Assembly (NCBI GenBank): GCA_016201065.1 | Contig: JACQDL010000056.1 | Location: 1-64,000 of the forward strand | Source of the DNA: Actinomycetota bacterium | Lineage (GTDB): Bacteria > Actinomycetota > Actinomycetes > Mycobacteriales > JACQDL01 | Length of the DNA: 64,000 nt | Direction: 5' to 3' | Shown here: one piece after another, positions 24,887-32,996 of the stretch | How positions within the stretch are numbered: the stretch's first letter is position 1 | Layout: each line of letters begins with the position of its first letter | Notes under the pieces: model-generated | What the model saw: the letters and a program-made list of their open reading frames with translations, nothing else | The model's database searches: none | What the model was told of the DNA's origin: nothing | Translations under genes and position numbers: made by a program

Positions 24887-26193
24887 CCGACATCCCCCGT
24901 CACGTGGTTGCCCGTACCGCGAAGCTTGCCTCGCTGCCGTTGGGCGTTGCCGGCCGGGCGACCGTCGGTTTCGGCAAGCGGTTGTCCGGACAGTCGGCAG
25001 AGACTGTCGCGTTGGAGATGCAGCAACGCACCGCCCAGCAACTCTTCGCCGTCCTGGGCCAGCTCAAGGGCGGGGCGATGAAGTTCGGACAGGCGCTGAG
25101 CGTATTCGAGGCGGCGCTGCCGGAGACCGTGGCAGCCCCGTACCGTGCCGCGCTCACCCGCCTGCAGGAGGCTGCCCCACCGATGCCGGCCCGGACCGTC
25201 CATCAGGTCCTCGACCGGCAGCTCGGCACCGGCTGGCGTCGCCGGTTTCGTGACTTCGATGACGAGCCGGCAGCCGCGGCGAGCATCGGCCAGGTCCACG
25301 AGGCCACCTGGCACGACGGCCAGCGGGTGGCCGTGAAGGTGCAGTATCCGGGTGCCGGCCCGGCCCTGCTCGCGGATCTCAACCAGCTGTCCAGATTCGC
25401 CCGGATGTTCTCCGTGATCAGCCCGGGGCTGGACATCAAGCCACTGCTGGCCGAGATGAAGTCGCGGGTGGTCGAGGAGCTCGACTACGGCCTGGAGGCG
25501 GACGCCCAGCGCGCCTTTGCCGCCACCTACGACTGCGACCCAGAGATCCTGGTACCGAGAATCGTCGCCAGCGCGCCCCGGGTGCTGGTCAGCCAGTGGG
25601 TGGAAGGTGTTCCACTGTCCTCCGTCATCGCTGGCGGATCGGTCGCCCAACGTGACCGATCCGGGTACCTCTTGTCCACCCTGCACTTCTCCGCGCCGGC
25701 TCGGGTCGGGATGTTGCACGCAGACCCGCATCCGGGGAACTTCCGGCTGCTGTCCGATGGCCGGCTCGGCGTGCTCGACTTCGGAGCGGTGGCTCGACTG
25801 CCCGGAGGCCTGCCGGCGCCGATCGGCACGCTGACCAGGCTCGCTCTGGAAGGTCAGGCCGAGCAGGTGCTGTCCGGCCTGCGGGAGCTGGGCTTCATCA
25901 GGCCGGCCATCGAACTCGACGCGCAGCGACTGCTCGGGTACCTGCGCCCGATGCTCGAACCGCTGGCCGTCGATCGCTTCCGCTTCAGCCGGGAATGGAT
26001 GCGCCGGGAGGCAGCTCGGGTCGCCGACCTGAGATCCGAGACCGCCCAGGTCGGGCGGATGCTCAACCTCCCGCCGTCGTACCTGTTGATCCACCGGGTC
26101 ACCATCGGGTCGATCGGTGTCCTCTGCCAGCTCAACGCGGAGGCTCCCTATCGCGCCGTCGTCGAGCGGTGGCAGCCGGGATTCGCTAGCTAG
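24883..26193 (+). CDS. ABC1 (AarF/UbiB-like) atypical kinase
   Basis: The 436-residue protein has the ABC1 hallmarks: KFGQ at 67-70, AAASIGQVH at 131-139 in place of a normal P-loop, the lysine of VAVKVQYPG (K152), HADPHPGN near 278 and LDFG near 297. UbiB-type proteins act as ATPases in membrane lipid or quinone metabolism. This one corresponds to Rv3197, adjacent to whiB7 and linked in mycobacteria to drug tolerance. The GTG start overlaps the ThiF-like stop codon. Its last 8 bp overlap the 3' end of the convergent zinc-ribbon gene. Confidence 0.9.
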   Translation: MTDIPRHVVARTAKLASLPLGVAGRATVGFGKRLSGQSAETVALEMQQRTAQQLFAVLGQLKGGAMKFGQALSVFEAALPETVAAPYRAALTRLQEAAPPMPARTVHQVLDRQLGTGWRRRFRDFDDEPAAAASIGQVHEATWHDGQRVAVKVQYPGAGPALLADLNQLSRFARMFSVISPGLDIKPLLAEMKSRVVEELDYGLEADAQRAFAATYDCDPEILVPRIVASAPRVLVSQWVEGVPLSSVIAGGSVAQRDRSGYLLSTLHFSAPARVGMLHADPHPGNFRLLSDGRLGVLDFGAVARLPGGLPAPIGTLTRLALEGQAEQVLSGLRELGFIRPAIELDAQRLLGYLRPMLEPLAVDRFRFSREWMRREAARVADLRSETAQVGRMLNLPPSYLLIHRVTIGSIGVLCQLNAEAPYRAVVERWQPGFAS

Positions 26194-26362
26194 CGGAGCT
26201 GCCCGAGCACCACCACTCCTCGTCCAAGTGCCCCTCGATCGAACGAACGTGCTCCCGGGTGCACTCCCCACACCGCCAGCGCTGGCCGCGTTCGGAGTGC
26301 TCGTAGCTCCAGGTGACCGGTGGGTCGTCCGCCACCCTGCCACATCCCACACAGGCGATCAC
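26186..26362 (-). CDS. 58-residue zinc-ribbon protein
   Basis: The product begins MIACVGCGRVADD and continues with RCGECTREHVRSIEGHLDEEWW. Two CxxC pairs (CVGC at 4-7 and CGEC at 31-34) form a classical zinc ribbon. The composition is coherent and the frame is unlike its GC-rich shadows. It ends 8 bp inside the 3' end of the ABC1 kinase gene. GTG is the likely start. Function is unknown. Confidence 0.75.
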   Translation of the reverse strand: MIACVGCGRVADDPPVTWSYEHSERGQRWRCGECTREHVRSIEGHLDEEWWCSGSSAS

Positions 26363-26395
26363 GGTGCCACCCTAGCCGCGACCCGGTCACCCGGT

Positions 26396-26560
26396 TCACC
26401 ACACCGCGGTCTGCGCGAGCCGCGCACGTCGTGCCGCCTCATCGGCGCGGCGCTGCCACCGCCGGGCCAGCAGGAGCCGTCGGCGCCGACGATAGCGCTC
26501 CGCATCGGCCACGGCCTTCGATGTTCGTGCCCTGGCGAGCTCCTCGTACATCAGGAGCAT
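26396..26560 (-). CDS. Small basic helical protein
   Basis: The 54-residue product (MLLMYEELARARTSKAVADA then an Arg-rich helix) is strongly basic and helical. ATG at 26560 has GGAG 8 nt upstream. It lies between whiB7 and the zinc-ribbon gene on the same strand, 92 bp after whiB7. No family is recognised; it could bind nucleic acid. Confidence 0.55.
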   Translation of the reverse strand: MLLMYEELARARTSKAVADAERYRRRRRLLLARRWQRRADEAARRARLAQTAVW

Positions 26561-26652
26561 GGCGGTGCTCCGCGCCGCGGGCGCGGAGGCCTGCCAGCCC
26601 TCCGCGCCCGACCGCCCGGCGATCCTCCGTGCCGGTGGCACGGCGGACCCGT

Positions 26653-26964
26653 TCACGCGGCGGCGTCCTTCCGCGGCCGACCACGCGGCCGCTTCCGGGC
26701 CACCACGGCGCCACCCTCGAAGATCTCGCCACCCCAGACACCCCAGGGCTCGCGCCGGGCCTGCGCACCGGCGAAGCAAGCCTCTCGCGCCGGGCAGTCG
26801 AGACAGTAGATCTTCGCTAGCTCAAGGTCCGCGGGCCGGTCCGCGAACCAGAGTTCGGGGTCGTAGACCCGGCAGGGCAACGCCCAGCCCTGGGTCTCCG
26901 CCTCGACAGTGTCGAGCACGGCAACCCCGAAGGAACTCCCGGTCACCTCGGGTGCGAGGGTCAC
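26653..26964 (-). CDS. whiB7: WhiB7 antibiotic-resistance master regulator
   Basis: The 103-residue protein has the Wbl cysteines C31, C54, C57 and C63, the GVWGG turn (75-79), and a C-terminal AT-hook, RPRGRPRK at 92-99. The AT-hook separates WhiB7/WblC from other Wbl proteins. WhiB7 binds SigA and activates intrinsic resistance genes in response to ribosome-targeting drugs. GTG at 26964 was chosen because GGAGGTGA precedes it; the frame is open upstream but without such a site. The neighbours (uvrD2 upstream, ABC1 kinase downstream) match the mycobacterial locus. The long leader (to about 27400) holds an upstream ORF and terminator hairpins, consistent with control by attenuation. Confidence 0.93.
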   Translation of the reverse strand: MTLAPEVTGSSFGVAVLDTVEAETQGWALPCRVYDPELWFADRPADLELAKIYCLDCPAREACFAGAQARREPWGVWGGEIFEGGAVVARKRPRGRPRKDAAA

Positions 26965-27020
26965 GGGTCTCACCTCCGGTTCTCTTGTCGTTCGTTGTTG
27001 TGGGTCAAGTGGCGACACAA

Positions 27021-27065
27021 ACGTCGAGGCCGCGGATCCCGGTTGCGGGTCCGCGGCCTCGACGT
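27021..27065 (-). promoter_or_regulatory. whiB7 leader terminator (attenuator) hairpin
   Basis: A 16-bp perfect stem (ACGTCGAGGCCGCGGA at 27021-27036, with 27050-27065) has a 13-nt loop. Transcribed toward whiB7 it is followed by TTTGTGTC. It lies 56 bp upstream of the whiB7 start, just downstream of the upstream ORF. Rho-independent attenuation controlled by translation of an upstream ORF is established for whiB7/wblC leaders, and this hairpin fits that role. Confidence 0.8.
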
Positions 27066-27068
27066 GAG

Positions 27069-27090
27069 CCTGTTTGACAAATCAAACAGG
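27069..27090 (-). promoter_or_regulatory. Second leader hairpin containing the uORF stop codon
   Basis: CCTGTTTG and CAAACAGG form an 8-bp stem with a 6-nt loop. The stop codon of the upstream ORF (27082-27084) falls within it. A ribosome terminating here would melt this hairpin and could influence folding of the adjacent terminator. The regulatory consequence is inferred. Confidence 0.6.
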
Positions 27091-27369
27091 TGCACCTCGA
27101 GGTCGAATACCCTTCGTCGGGGCTCCCGCCGGCACGCGAACACCGAGACCGGTTTGCGTACGCCCGCCAACCACACCAGACCGGCGGCGCGGGCCGACCA
27201 CTCCGACGTCGACGGTGGTGGTGTGACCGATTCCGGTGAACTCCCCGGCGTACCGAAGAGACGTCGCGAGGACCCGAGTCCGGAAATACGAATTGCCGCG
27301 ACCCGTGTGGGTGAATGTCTGGTCGCTGGCGCCGTCGAGTGCCATGGGGGAAAGCATGATTCCTCTCAT
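27082..27369 (-). CDS. whiB7 leader upstream ORF
   Basis: The 95-codon frame starts at ATG 27369, with GAGGAGGTG 7 nt upstream, a stronger site than that of most genes here. It ends inside the hairpin at 27069-27090, immediately before the attenuator. The peptide (MRGIMLSPMALDGASDQTF...) shows no domain and has Arg/Gly-rich stretches. It is best seen as a translated sensor of ribosome speed that controls whiB7 readthrough, as reported for other actinobacterial whiB7 genes, though this one is long. Only its translation, not its peptide, may matter. Confidence 0.6.
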   Translation of the reverse strand: MRGIMLSPMALDGASDQTFTHTGRGNSYFRTRVLATSLRYAGEFTGIGHTTTVDVGVVGPRRRSGVVGGRTQTGLGVRVPAGAPTKGIRPRGAPV

Positions 27370-27477
27370 CACGGCACCTCCTCACAGGCGATCGGGTCGG
27401 CACACCGCACCGCCCAGCTACCGCAGCCTATGCCTAGTCGTCAAACTCGTCCAACGATTTTCCGGCCGTGCCGAGGC

Positions 27478-29622
27478 TCACCCGTCCGGGCTCGAACCAC
27501 CCGTCACCAGCGCCAGGACGTCGGCTCCGTACAGATCGAGCTTCCGCTGCCCGATCCCCGGCAAGCGGACCAGGTCCGCCACATCCTGGGGTCTGGCCTC
27601 CGCGATCGCCACCAGCGTGGCATCGGTGAACACCACGTACGCCGGCACCTTCTGCTCGCTTGCCCGACTCGACCGCCAGGATCGCAGCTGCTCGAACAGC
27701 CCCAGGTCAACCTCGCCCGGGCACTCCGCGCACCGGCGCAACGCCCGCTCGGCGCCGGTCCGCAACCGCGCACCGCATCCCGCGCACACCGCCGGCGACC
27801 CTCCCCGGCCCGCCGACCCTCCCCGGCCGGCCGCGGAGGCCGGGTGCCGAACCGGCAGCAAGGGCTGGAGGAAACGGCTTACCCGACGGCTGCGCCGCGC
27901 CCCGGGCACCCGGGACAGCGCCCACGACAACGCAAGGTGCTCGCGCGCCCGGGTCACGCCGACGTAGAGCAGTCGTCGTTCCTCCTCCACCTGCTCCTCG
28001 GTGTTGGCGTGCTGGATCGGCAGCGTGCCGTCGACGAGCCCGACCACGCACACCGCGTCCCACTCCAGCCCCTTGGCGGCGTGCAGCGAGGCGAGCGTCA
28101 CCCCCTGCACGGTGGGCGCGTGCTGCGCGACCGCCCGCTGCTCCAGCTCGACCACGAACTCCGCCAGGCCCACCGGCTGTCCGCCAGCCCCCTCCGCTCC
28201 CGACAGCTCCGCAGGCCCGGCCTGCTCCGCCGCCCCCGCGAACTCCTCGGCGAGCTGCACCAAGGCCGCGAGCGACTCCCAGCGCTCCCGCGCCGCACCG
28301 CCCGCCGGCGCAGCGCCCGGCGACCATCCCAGCGAGGAGAGCACGGCGATGACCTCCTCCACCAGCGGCACACCGGACTGCGGCGACCTGGCCGCGGCCC
28401 GCAGCAACACTCCGGCCTCGCGGATCTCGGCCCGCTCGAAGAACCGCTCCACCCCCCGCAGCAGGTAGGGCACCCCCTCGGCCGCGAGCGCCGCCTCGTA
28501 GCTCTCCGACTGCGCGTTGACCCGGAACAGCACCGCGATCTCCGCGGCGGGCGTGCCGGCCCGGATCCACCGGGCACACCTGGACGCCACCGCGGCGGCT
28601 TCCGCCGGCTCGTCGGCGTACTCCTCGAAGGTCGGTTCGGGACCCGGCGGGCGCTGGCCGACCAGCCGCAGCCGAACGGTACCCGCCCGCCCGGCCTGCG
28701 CACCGTCGATCAACCGGTTCGCGAGCCCGACGACCTGCGGCGTGGACCGGTAGTCCCGCTCCAGCCGGACCACGACGGCGGCCGGATAGTGGCGGCGGAA
28801 GTCGAGCAGATGCTCCGGGCTCGCGCCGGCGAACGAGTAGATCGTCTGGTGCGGGTCCCCCACCACACACAGGTCATCGCGCCCACCGAGCCAGGCCCGC
28901 AGCAGGCGCTGCTGCAGCGGGTTGACGTCCTGGTACTCGTCGACGACGAAGTGCCGGTATCGCGCCCTGACCTCCTCGGCGACCTGCCGGTGCTCCTCGA
29001 TGGCGACTGCGGTCACCAGCAGCAGATCCTCGAAGTCCAGCAGGCCGGCCTGTTGCTTGAGCTGCTCGTAGGCGGCGTAGACCGAGGCCACGGTGGCCGG
29101 GTCGAGGGGCGGTCGCCGGCCTGCCTTGCCCGCCAGGTCTGGGTAGCGGTCCGGCCCGATCAAGCTGGACTTCGCCCACTCGACCTCGCTGGCGAGGTCC
29201 CGGCGGAGGGTGGCGTCGACGGTGAGCCGGCACGCCGCGCCAGCCTGGGTGACCAGCCGCGCCTTGTGCTCGACCAGTGCCGGCAGCGGACCCCCGAGCA
29301 CCTGCGGTGCGAAGTACCGGAGCTGGCGCAGCGCGGCGGAGTGGAAGGTGCGAGCCTGCACCGTGCCCACACCCAGCTGGCGCAGCCTCCCCCGCATCTC
29401 CCCGGCCGCCCGCGTCGTGAAGGTCACGGCCAGCAACTGTGACGGGGCCGCGACACCGGTGTGCACGGCGTAGGCGATTCGGTGGGTGATGGTCCGGGTC
29501 TTGCCGGTGCCGGCGCCGGCCAGGATGCACACCGGGCCGCGGACGGCCAGCACAGCGTCTCGCTGCTGCGGATCAAGGCCGGCGAGGATCCGCTCGGCGG
29601 GGTCGGGCACCCTGGCATCCAT
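27478..29622 (-). CDS. uvrD2: UvrD2-type superfamily 1 DNA helicase with HRDC domain
   Basis: The 714-residue protein has all SF1A helicase motifs: Walker A ILAGAGTGKT (about 34-43), VTFTTRAAGEM, Walker B FVVDEYQDVN, VVGDPHQTIYSF, and LLYVGVTRAREHL. The C-terminus has a CxxC zinc region (CAGCG and CAEC) and an HRDC-like domain (VPAYVVFTDATLVAIAEARP). This order defines actinobacterial UvrD2, a 3'-5' helicase of DNA repair. ATG at 29622 or the preceding GTG may be the start. It lies upstream of the whiB7 leader on the same strand, as in mycobacteria (Rv3198c). Confidence 0.93.
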   Translation of the reverse strand: MDARVPDPAERILAGLDPQQRDAVLAVRGPVCILAGAGTGKTRTITHRIAYAVHTGVAAPSQLLAVTFTTRAAGEMRGRLRQLGVGTVQARTFHSAALRQLRYFAPQVLGGPLPALVEHKARLVTQAGAACRLTVDATLRRDLASEVEWAKSSLIGPDRYPDLAGKAGRRPPLDPATVASVYAAYEQLKQQAGLLDFEDLLLVTAVAIEEHRQVAEEVRARYRHFVVDEYQDVNPLQQRLLRAWLGGRDDLCVVGDPHQTIYSFAGASPEHLLDFRRHYPAAVVVRLERDYRSTPQVVGLANRLIDGAQAGRAGTVRLRLVGQRPPGPEPTFEEYADEPAEAAAVASRCARWIRAGTPAAEIAVLFRVNAQSESYEAALAAEGVPYLLRGVERFFERAEIREAGVLLRAAARSPQSGVPLVEEVIAVLSSLGWSPGAAPAGGAARERWESLAALVQLAEEFAGAAEQAGPAELSGAEGAGGQPVGLAEFVVELEQRAVAQHAPTVQGVTLASLHAAKGLEWDAVCVVGLVDGTLPIQHANTEEQVEEERRLLYVGVTRAREHLALSWALSRVPGARRSRRVSRFLQPLLPVRHPASAAGRGGSAGRGGSPAVCAGCGARLRTGAERALRRCAECPGEVDLGLFEQLRSWRSSRASEQKVPAYVVFTDATLVAIAEARPQDVADLVRLPGIGQRKLDLYGADVLALVTGGSSPDG

Positions 29623-29724
29623 CACCCTGCATCCTGACAGCCGGATCGGACGGAAGGATGCGCGGGTGCCCCGACGTTACCCACTGCGCCGCCCGCAACC
29701 GCCGCCCGGACCGAGAGGACGATC

Positions 29725-29985
29725 ATGACCCGGCAGGCTCCCGCCCCACTGACGATGTTCACCACGCCCTGGTGCGGGTACTGCACCCGGCTCAAACGGC
29801 AGATGAGCCGGGAGGGCATCGCCTACCGTGAGGTCGACATCGAGGCCGATCCCACGGCGGCGGAGTTCGTCATGAACGTCAACGGGGGCAACCAGACCGT
29901 ACCGACGGTACTCTTCCCGGACGGCACCGCCCTGACCAACCCGAGCATCAGCGAGGTCCGCCATCGGGCCTCGGCCGCGAGCTGA
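29725..29985 (+). CDS. mrx1: Mycoredoxin (glutaredoxin-like)
   Basis: The 86-residue protein is a thioredoxin-fold oxidoreductase with active site CGYC (C17, C20) in TTPWCGYCTRLK, the cis-Pro motif QTVPTVLF, and a C-terminal helix. Mycoredoxin 1 reduces mycothiol mixed disulfides in actinobacteria. It is divergent from uvrD2 as in mycobacteria (Rv3198A). The length is typical. Confidence 0.93.
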   Translation: MTRQAPAPLTMFTTPWCGYCTRLKRQMSREGIAYREVDIEADPTAAEFVMNVNGGNQTVPTVLFPDGTALTNPSISEVRHRASAAS

Positions 29986-30244
29986 CCGCGGCCGCCGGCA
30001 GGGCATCGGTCCGGAGCGAGAAGCCGCCGACCCGTTGACCCAATCAGGCCTGCGAAATCGGGCGCAAGAGTGACGCGTTCGGGTGACAATGGGCCAAGTT
30101 CGCCATTCGGACCGTCTCGACTTGCATGGGTGCCCCCCTCAACACGGATACTGTTGGCTCCGATTCGTGAACTTGATCATGAGTGAACCACCAGCGGCAG
30201 TCCCCAAGGGTGTGCCAGTGACAGAACGTTTGGGAGGTGACCAG

Positions 30245-30691
30245 ATGTCGCCGAGTGGCGTGCCCCGCACGGCGGTGGGCGACGTGGTCATCCAACGCAC
30301 GGCCGCCGGCTGGGTGGTTCGCGACGCCGAGGACATCGAGGCACCGGCCGACGACCTCGTCTCGGCCATGGTCCTGGCCGACCTGCTGGCCTGGGACTTC
30401 GTGCCCCGTCCCCGGCCCGCGAGACCCGATCATGAGCTGTCGGAGGTGGCTCAGCTCCGGTTGGCCGTACGCCAGCTCGAGCACGCGCTCAGCGCCCGGG
30501 TCACCATCGAACAGGCGATCGGTGTCGTCGCCGAACGTCGCCGGATCGGGCCGCGCGACGCGTTCGAACGGTTGCGGCGGGTAGCCCGTTCACGTGGCCG
30601 GAAGGTGCACGACCTCGCGCATGAGGTGGTCGCCTCGGTGACCGATCGCGCCGTCCCCCTGCCACCCGAACTCGCTCCGCCGCACCGCTAG
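30245..30691 (+). CDS. ANTAR-domain RNA-binding regulator
   Basis: The 148-residue protein ends with an ANTAR domain (LRLAVRQLEHALSARVTIEQAIGVVAERRRIGPRDAFERLRRVARSR..., about 75-130, with the conserved A-x3-A-x6-A type helices), which binds RNA hairpins and acts as an antiterminator. The N-terminal 70 residues have no recognised sensor domain. ATG at 30245 was chosen because GGGAGGTGA lies 4 nt upstream. It is convergent with nudC. Target transcripts are unknown. Confidence 0.85.
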   Translation: MSPSGVPRTAVGDVVIQRTAAGWVVRDAEDIEAPADDLVSAMVLADLLAWDFVPRPRPARPDHELSEVAQLRLAVRQLEHALSARVTIEQAIGVVAERRRIGPRDAFERLRRVARSRGRKVHDLAHEVVASVTDRAVPLPPELAPPHR

Positions 30692-30750
30692 CCGTCCCGG
30701 GCAACCGGGCGGTCCCGGCCGACGCCGGCCGGAGCACGGGCGGCCGCCGG

Positions 30751-31644
30751 TCAGCCGGCGTCGAGCCAGTCGGTAATGATCCGGAAGGCGATCGACACCG
30801 ACGGGGCCAGCCGCACCGCGCCAGCCCGGATCTCTGCCCGGGAGAACCACCGCGCCTCGGCCAGCTCGTCGCCGCTGACCCGCAGAGTCGGGTCGCCGTC
30901 CACCCGCGCGATGAAGCCCAGCATCAACGACGCCGGGAACGGCCACGGTTGGCTGCCCAGGTAAGCAATGTCGGTGACGCGCAGACCGACCTCCTCGGCG
31001 ACCTCACGGGCCACCGCACCCTCCAGGGACTCGCCCGGCTCCACGAAGCCGGCGAGAATCGAGTAGCGGCCCTCCGGCCAGCTCTTCCCACGGCCGAGCA
31101 CACAGTTGTCGGCACCATCGTGCACGAGCATGATCACTGCCGGATCGGTCCGCGGCCAATGCTCGGAGCCGTCGTCGGGACACCGCCGGGTCCAACCGGC
31201 ATGGATGACCTCGGTGACCGCGCCGCAGCGCGCGCACCGGGGGTGCCGCGCGTGCCAACCGGCCAGCGCGGTCGCGGTCACCAGCAGCCCGGCGTCGAAG
31301 TCGTCGAGGTCGGCAGCGACCGCGGGTAAGCCGAGCCACCGCTCACCGCCGGGCACGGCCCCCGGCAGAGTTGCACCGCCGGACCCCGGCAGGGTGGCGA
31401 AGTACGGCGTGCCATCCCGCTCCCCGAGGAAGAGCCGGAGCCCGGCCGGACCCTCCGCGTCCGGGCTGCGGTAGGCCAACCGAGGTCCGGTCCCGGTGTC
31501 GGTGACGGCGGTCGTGCCCTCCTCGGCGATGACCAGCACGCGGGCCCGCTGCCACGCCTCGGCGAGCCACCCCTCGTCGGTACGCCGGTGCGCGGACCGA
31601 TCATGCTCGCTCCGGGACAGCGCCGGCACCTCACGCAACCTCAT
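30751..31644 (-). CDS. nudC: NADH pyrophosphatase NudC
   Basis: The 297-residue protein has a zinc-ribbon region (C137, C140, C155 with H162 where many relatives have Cys), a NUDIX box GFVEPGESLEGAVAREVAEEVG at 199-220, and the NudC signature SQPWPFP at 231-237. NudC hydrolyses NAD(H) and decaps NAD-RNA. It matches Rv3199c in position. The stop codon of the upstream M16 gene overlaps its start by 4 bp, so the three genes form an operon. Confidence 0.93.
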   Translation of the reverse strand: MRLREVPALSRSEHDRSAHRRTDEGWLAEAWQRARVLVIAEEGTTAVTDTGTGPRLAYRSPDAEGPAGLRLFLGERDGTPYFATLPGSGGATLPGAVPGGERWLGLPAVAADLDDFDAGLLVTATALAGWHARHPRCARCGAVTEVIHAGWTRRCPDDGSEHWPRTDPAVIMLVHDGADNCVLGRGKSWPEGRYSILAGFVEPGESLEGAVAREVAEEVGLRVTDIAYLGSQPWPFPASLMLGFIARVDGDPTLRVSGDELAEARWFSRAEIRAGAVRLAPSVSIAFRIITDWLDAG

Positions 31645-32996
31645 GGTCGGGGCGACTCCGCGTTCGTGACAACCTCCACCGGGGCCAGCAGCGCCAGCCC
31701 CGGCGCGATCCGCTCGGCGTCACCGAGCACGACCGTGGCGAGCCCGGCCGGCGCCAGGACCCGGCCGGCAGCCTCGAACGCCTCGTCCAGGGTGACCCGG
31801 GCCAGCCGCTCCGGGTGCTCGCGCAGCCAGGACAGACCCAGCCCGACCCCCGCCAGCACCGACAACGTGGAGGCGAGGCCAGCCTGGGTGGCGACCGACA
31901 TCGCCAGGGTGCCGATCGCGTACTGGCGGACGTCGTCGAGCTCCTGCTCGGTCGGCCGGGTGGTGGCGATCCGGCCCAGCTCGTAGCCGATCTCGACCAT
32001 CGCGGCCGCAGTGACATCGGTCGCGACGTCGGCGTCCACCAGGAGGGTCGAGCCCGCCGCACCGTGGTCGATCCTGCTGTGCGCGCCGTAGGTGTAGCCC
32101 TTGTCCTCGCGGATGTTGGACACCAGTCGCGAGGAGAAGTACCCGCCGAAGACGAGGTTCGCGAGCTGCGTCGCCGGGTACGCCGGATCGTGGCGACGCA
32201 GCCCGGTGCCGCCGATCCGGATCGAGGACTGCACGGCGCCGGGCCGGTGCACGACCCGCACGGCGGCCGGCACGATCGGCGGCAGCACCGGGATGGCCTG
32301 CGGTGCCCCGTCGGCCTTCCATCCGGCCAGTGCCGTCTCGACCTGGTCGAGCGCGCGTTCCGGCGCGAGATCACCAACCAGGACCAGGTCGGCGCCGGCC
32401 GGCACGACCCGCTGCGTGTGCAGCTCGCGGAGCCGGGGTGCGGTCACCGCCGCCACCGCCCGCGGGGTGGGCAGCTCCCTGGCGTACGGGTGGTCCGCGT
32501 ACAGCGTGCGCCGCAGCGCCTCCCGGGCGAGTACCGAGGGCTGGCTGCGCGCGACGGCCAGCTGCTCGACCAACCTGTCCCGCTCGACGCCGACCTCGCG
32601 GGCCGGGTAGGCGGCCTCGGTGAGCGCCTCGCCGAGCAACTCGAGCAGATCCGGCAGCGCCGTGTTCAGCACCACACCGCCCAGCAGCAGCCGGTCGGCG
32701 TCCACGCTCGCGTGCAGGCTGCCACCGAGTGCCTGCACCGCTTCGGCGAAGGCGACCCGGTCCCGGCGCGCGGTGCCGGCCAGCAGGGTCTTGGCCAGCA
32801 TCCCCACCCGGGCCGGGTGGGTGACCGTGGTGCCGCTGAACGGGATCCGGAGCCGCAGCTCGACCAGCGGCACACCCGGCTGGCGTACCGCGACGACCCG
32901 CAGCCCGGTGGCGAGCGCCCGCTCCGCGGAGTCGGGCCGGATGACCTTCGGCGGTGGGCCCAGCGGTGGGACCGGCCGCCGGTCCGGGACGGTCAC
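31641..32996 (-). CDS. M16-family peptidase subunit lacking zinc ligands
   Basis: The 451-residue protein has the two-lobed M16 (pitrilysin/insulinase) fold. The N-terminal half lacks the HxxEH zinc motif (the equivalent stretch reads PARVGMLAKTLLAG). The C-terminal half keeps the R-Y pair region (NIREDKGYTYGA) typical of M16 non-catalytic or partner subunits. It is coupled to the catalytic M16 gene by a 4-bp overlap. The pair probably makes a heterodimer, as in other bacterial M16B proteases, though its substrate is unknown. Confidence 0.9.
   Translation of the reverse strand: MTVPDRRPVPPLGPPPKVIRPDSAERALATGLRVVAVRQPGVPLVELRLRIPFSGTTVTHPARVGMLAKTLLAGTARRDRVAFAEAVQALGGSLHASVDADRLLLGGVVLNTALPDLLELLGEALTEAAYPAREVGVERDRLVEQLAVARSQPSVLAREALRRTLYADHPYARELPTPRAVAAVTAPRLRELHTQRVVPAGADLVLVGDLAPERALDQVETALAGWKADGAPQAIPVLPPIVPAAVRVVHRPGAVQSSIRIGGTGLRRHDPAYPATQLANLVFGGYFSSRLVSNIREDKGYTYGAHSRIDHGAAGSTLLVDADVATDVTAAAMVEIGYELGRIATTRPTEQELDDVRQYAIGTLAMSVATQAGLASTLSVLAGVGLGLSWLREHPERLARVTLDEAFEAAGRVLAPAGLATVVLGDAERIAPGLALLAPVEVVTNAESPRP

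Noticed and set aside
26995..29442. Long plus-strand frame across the whiB7 leader and uvrD2
   Set aside because: It covers a proven minus-strand gene (uvrD2) and leader hairpins; composition is that of a shadow frame.
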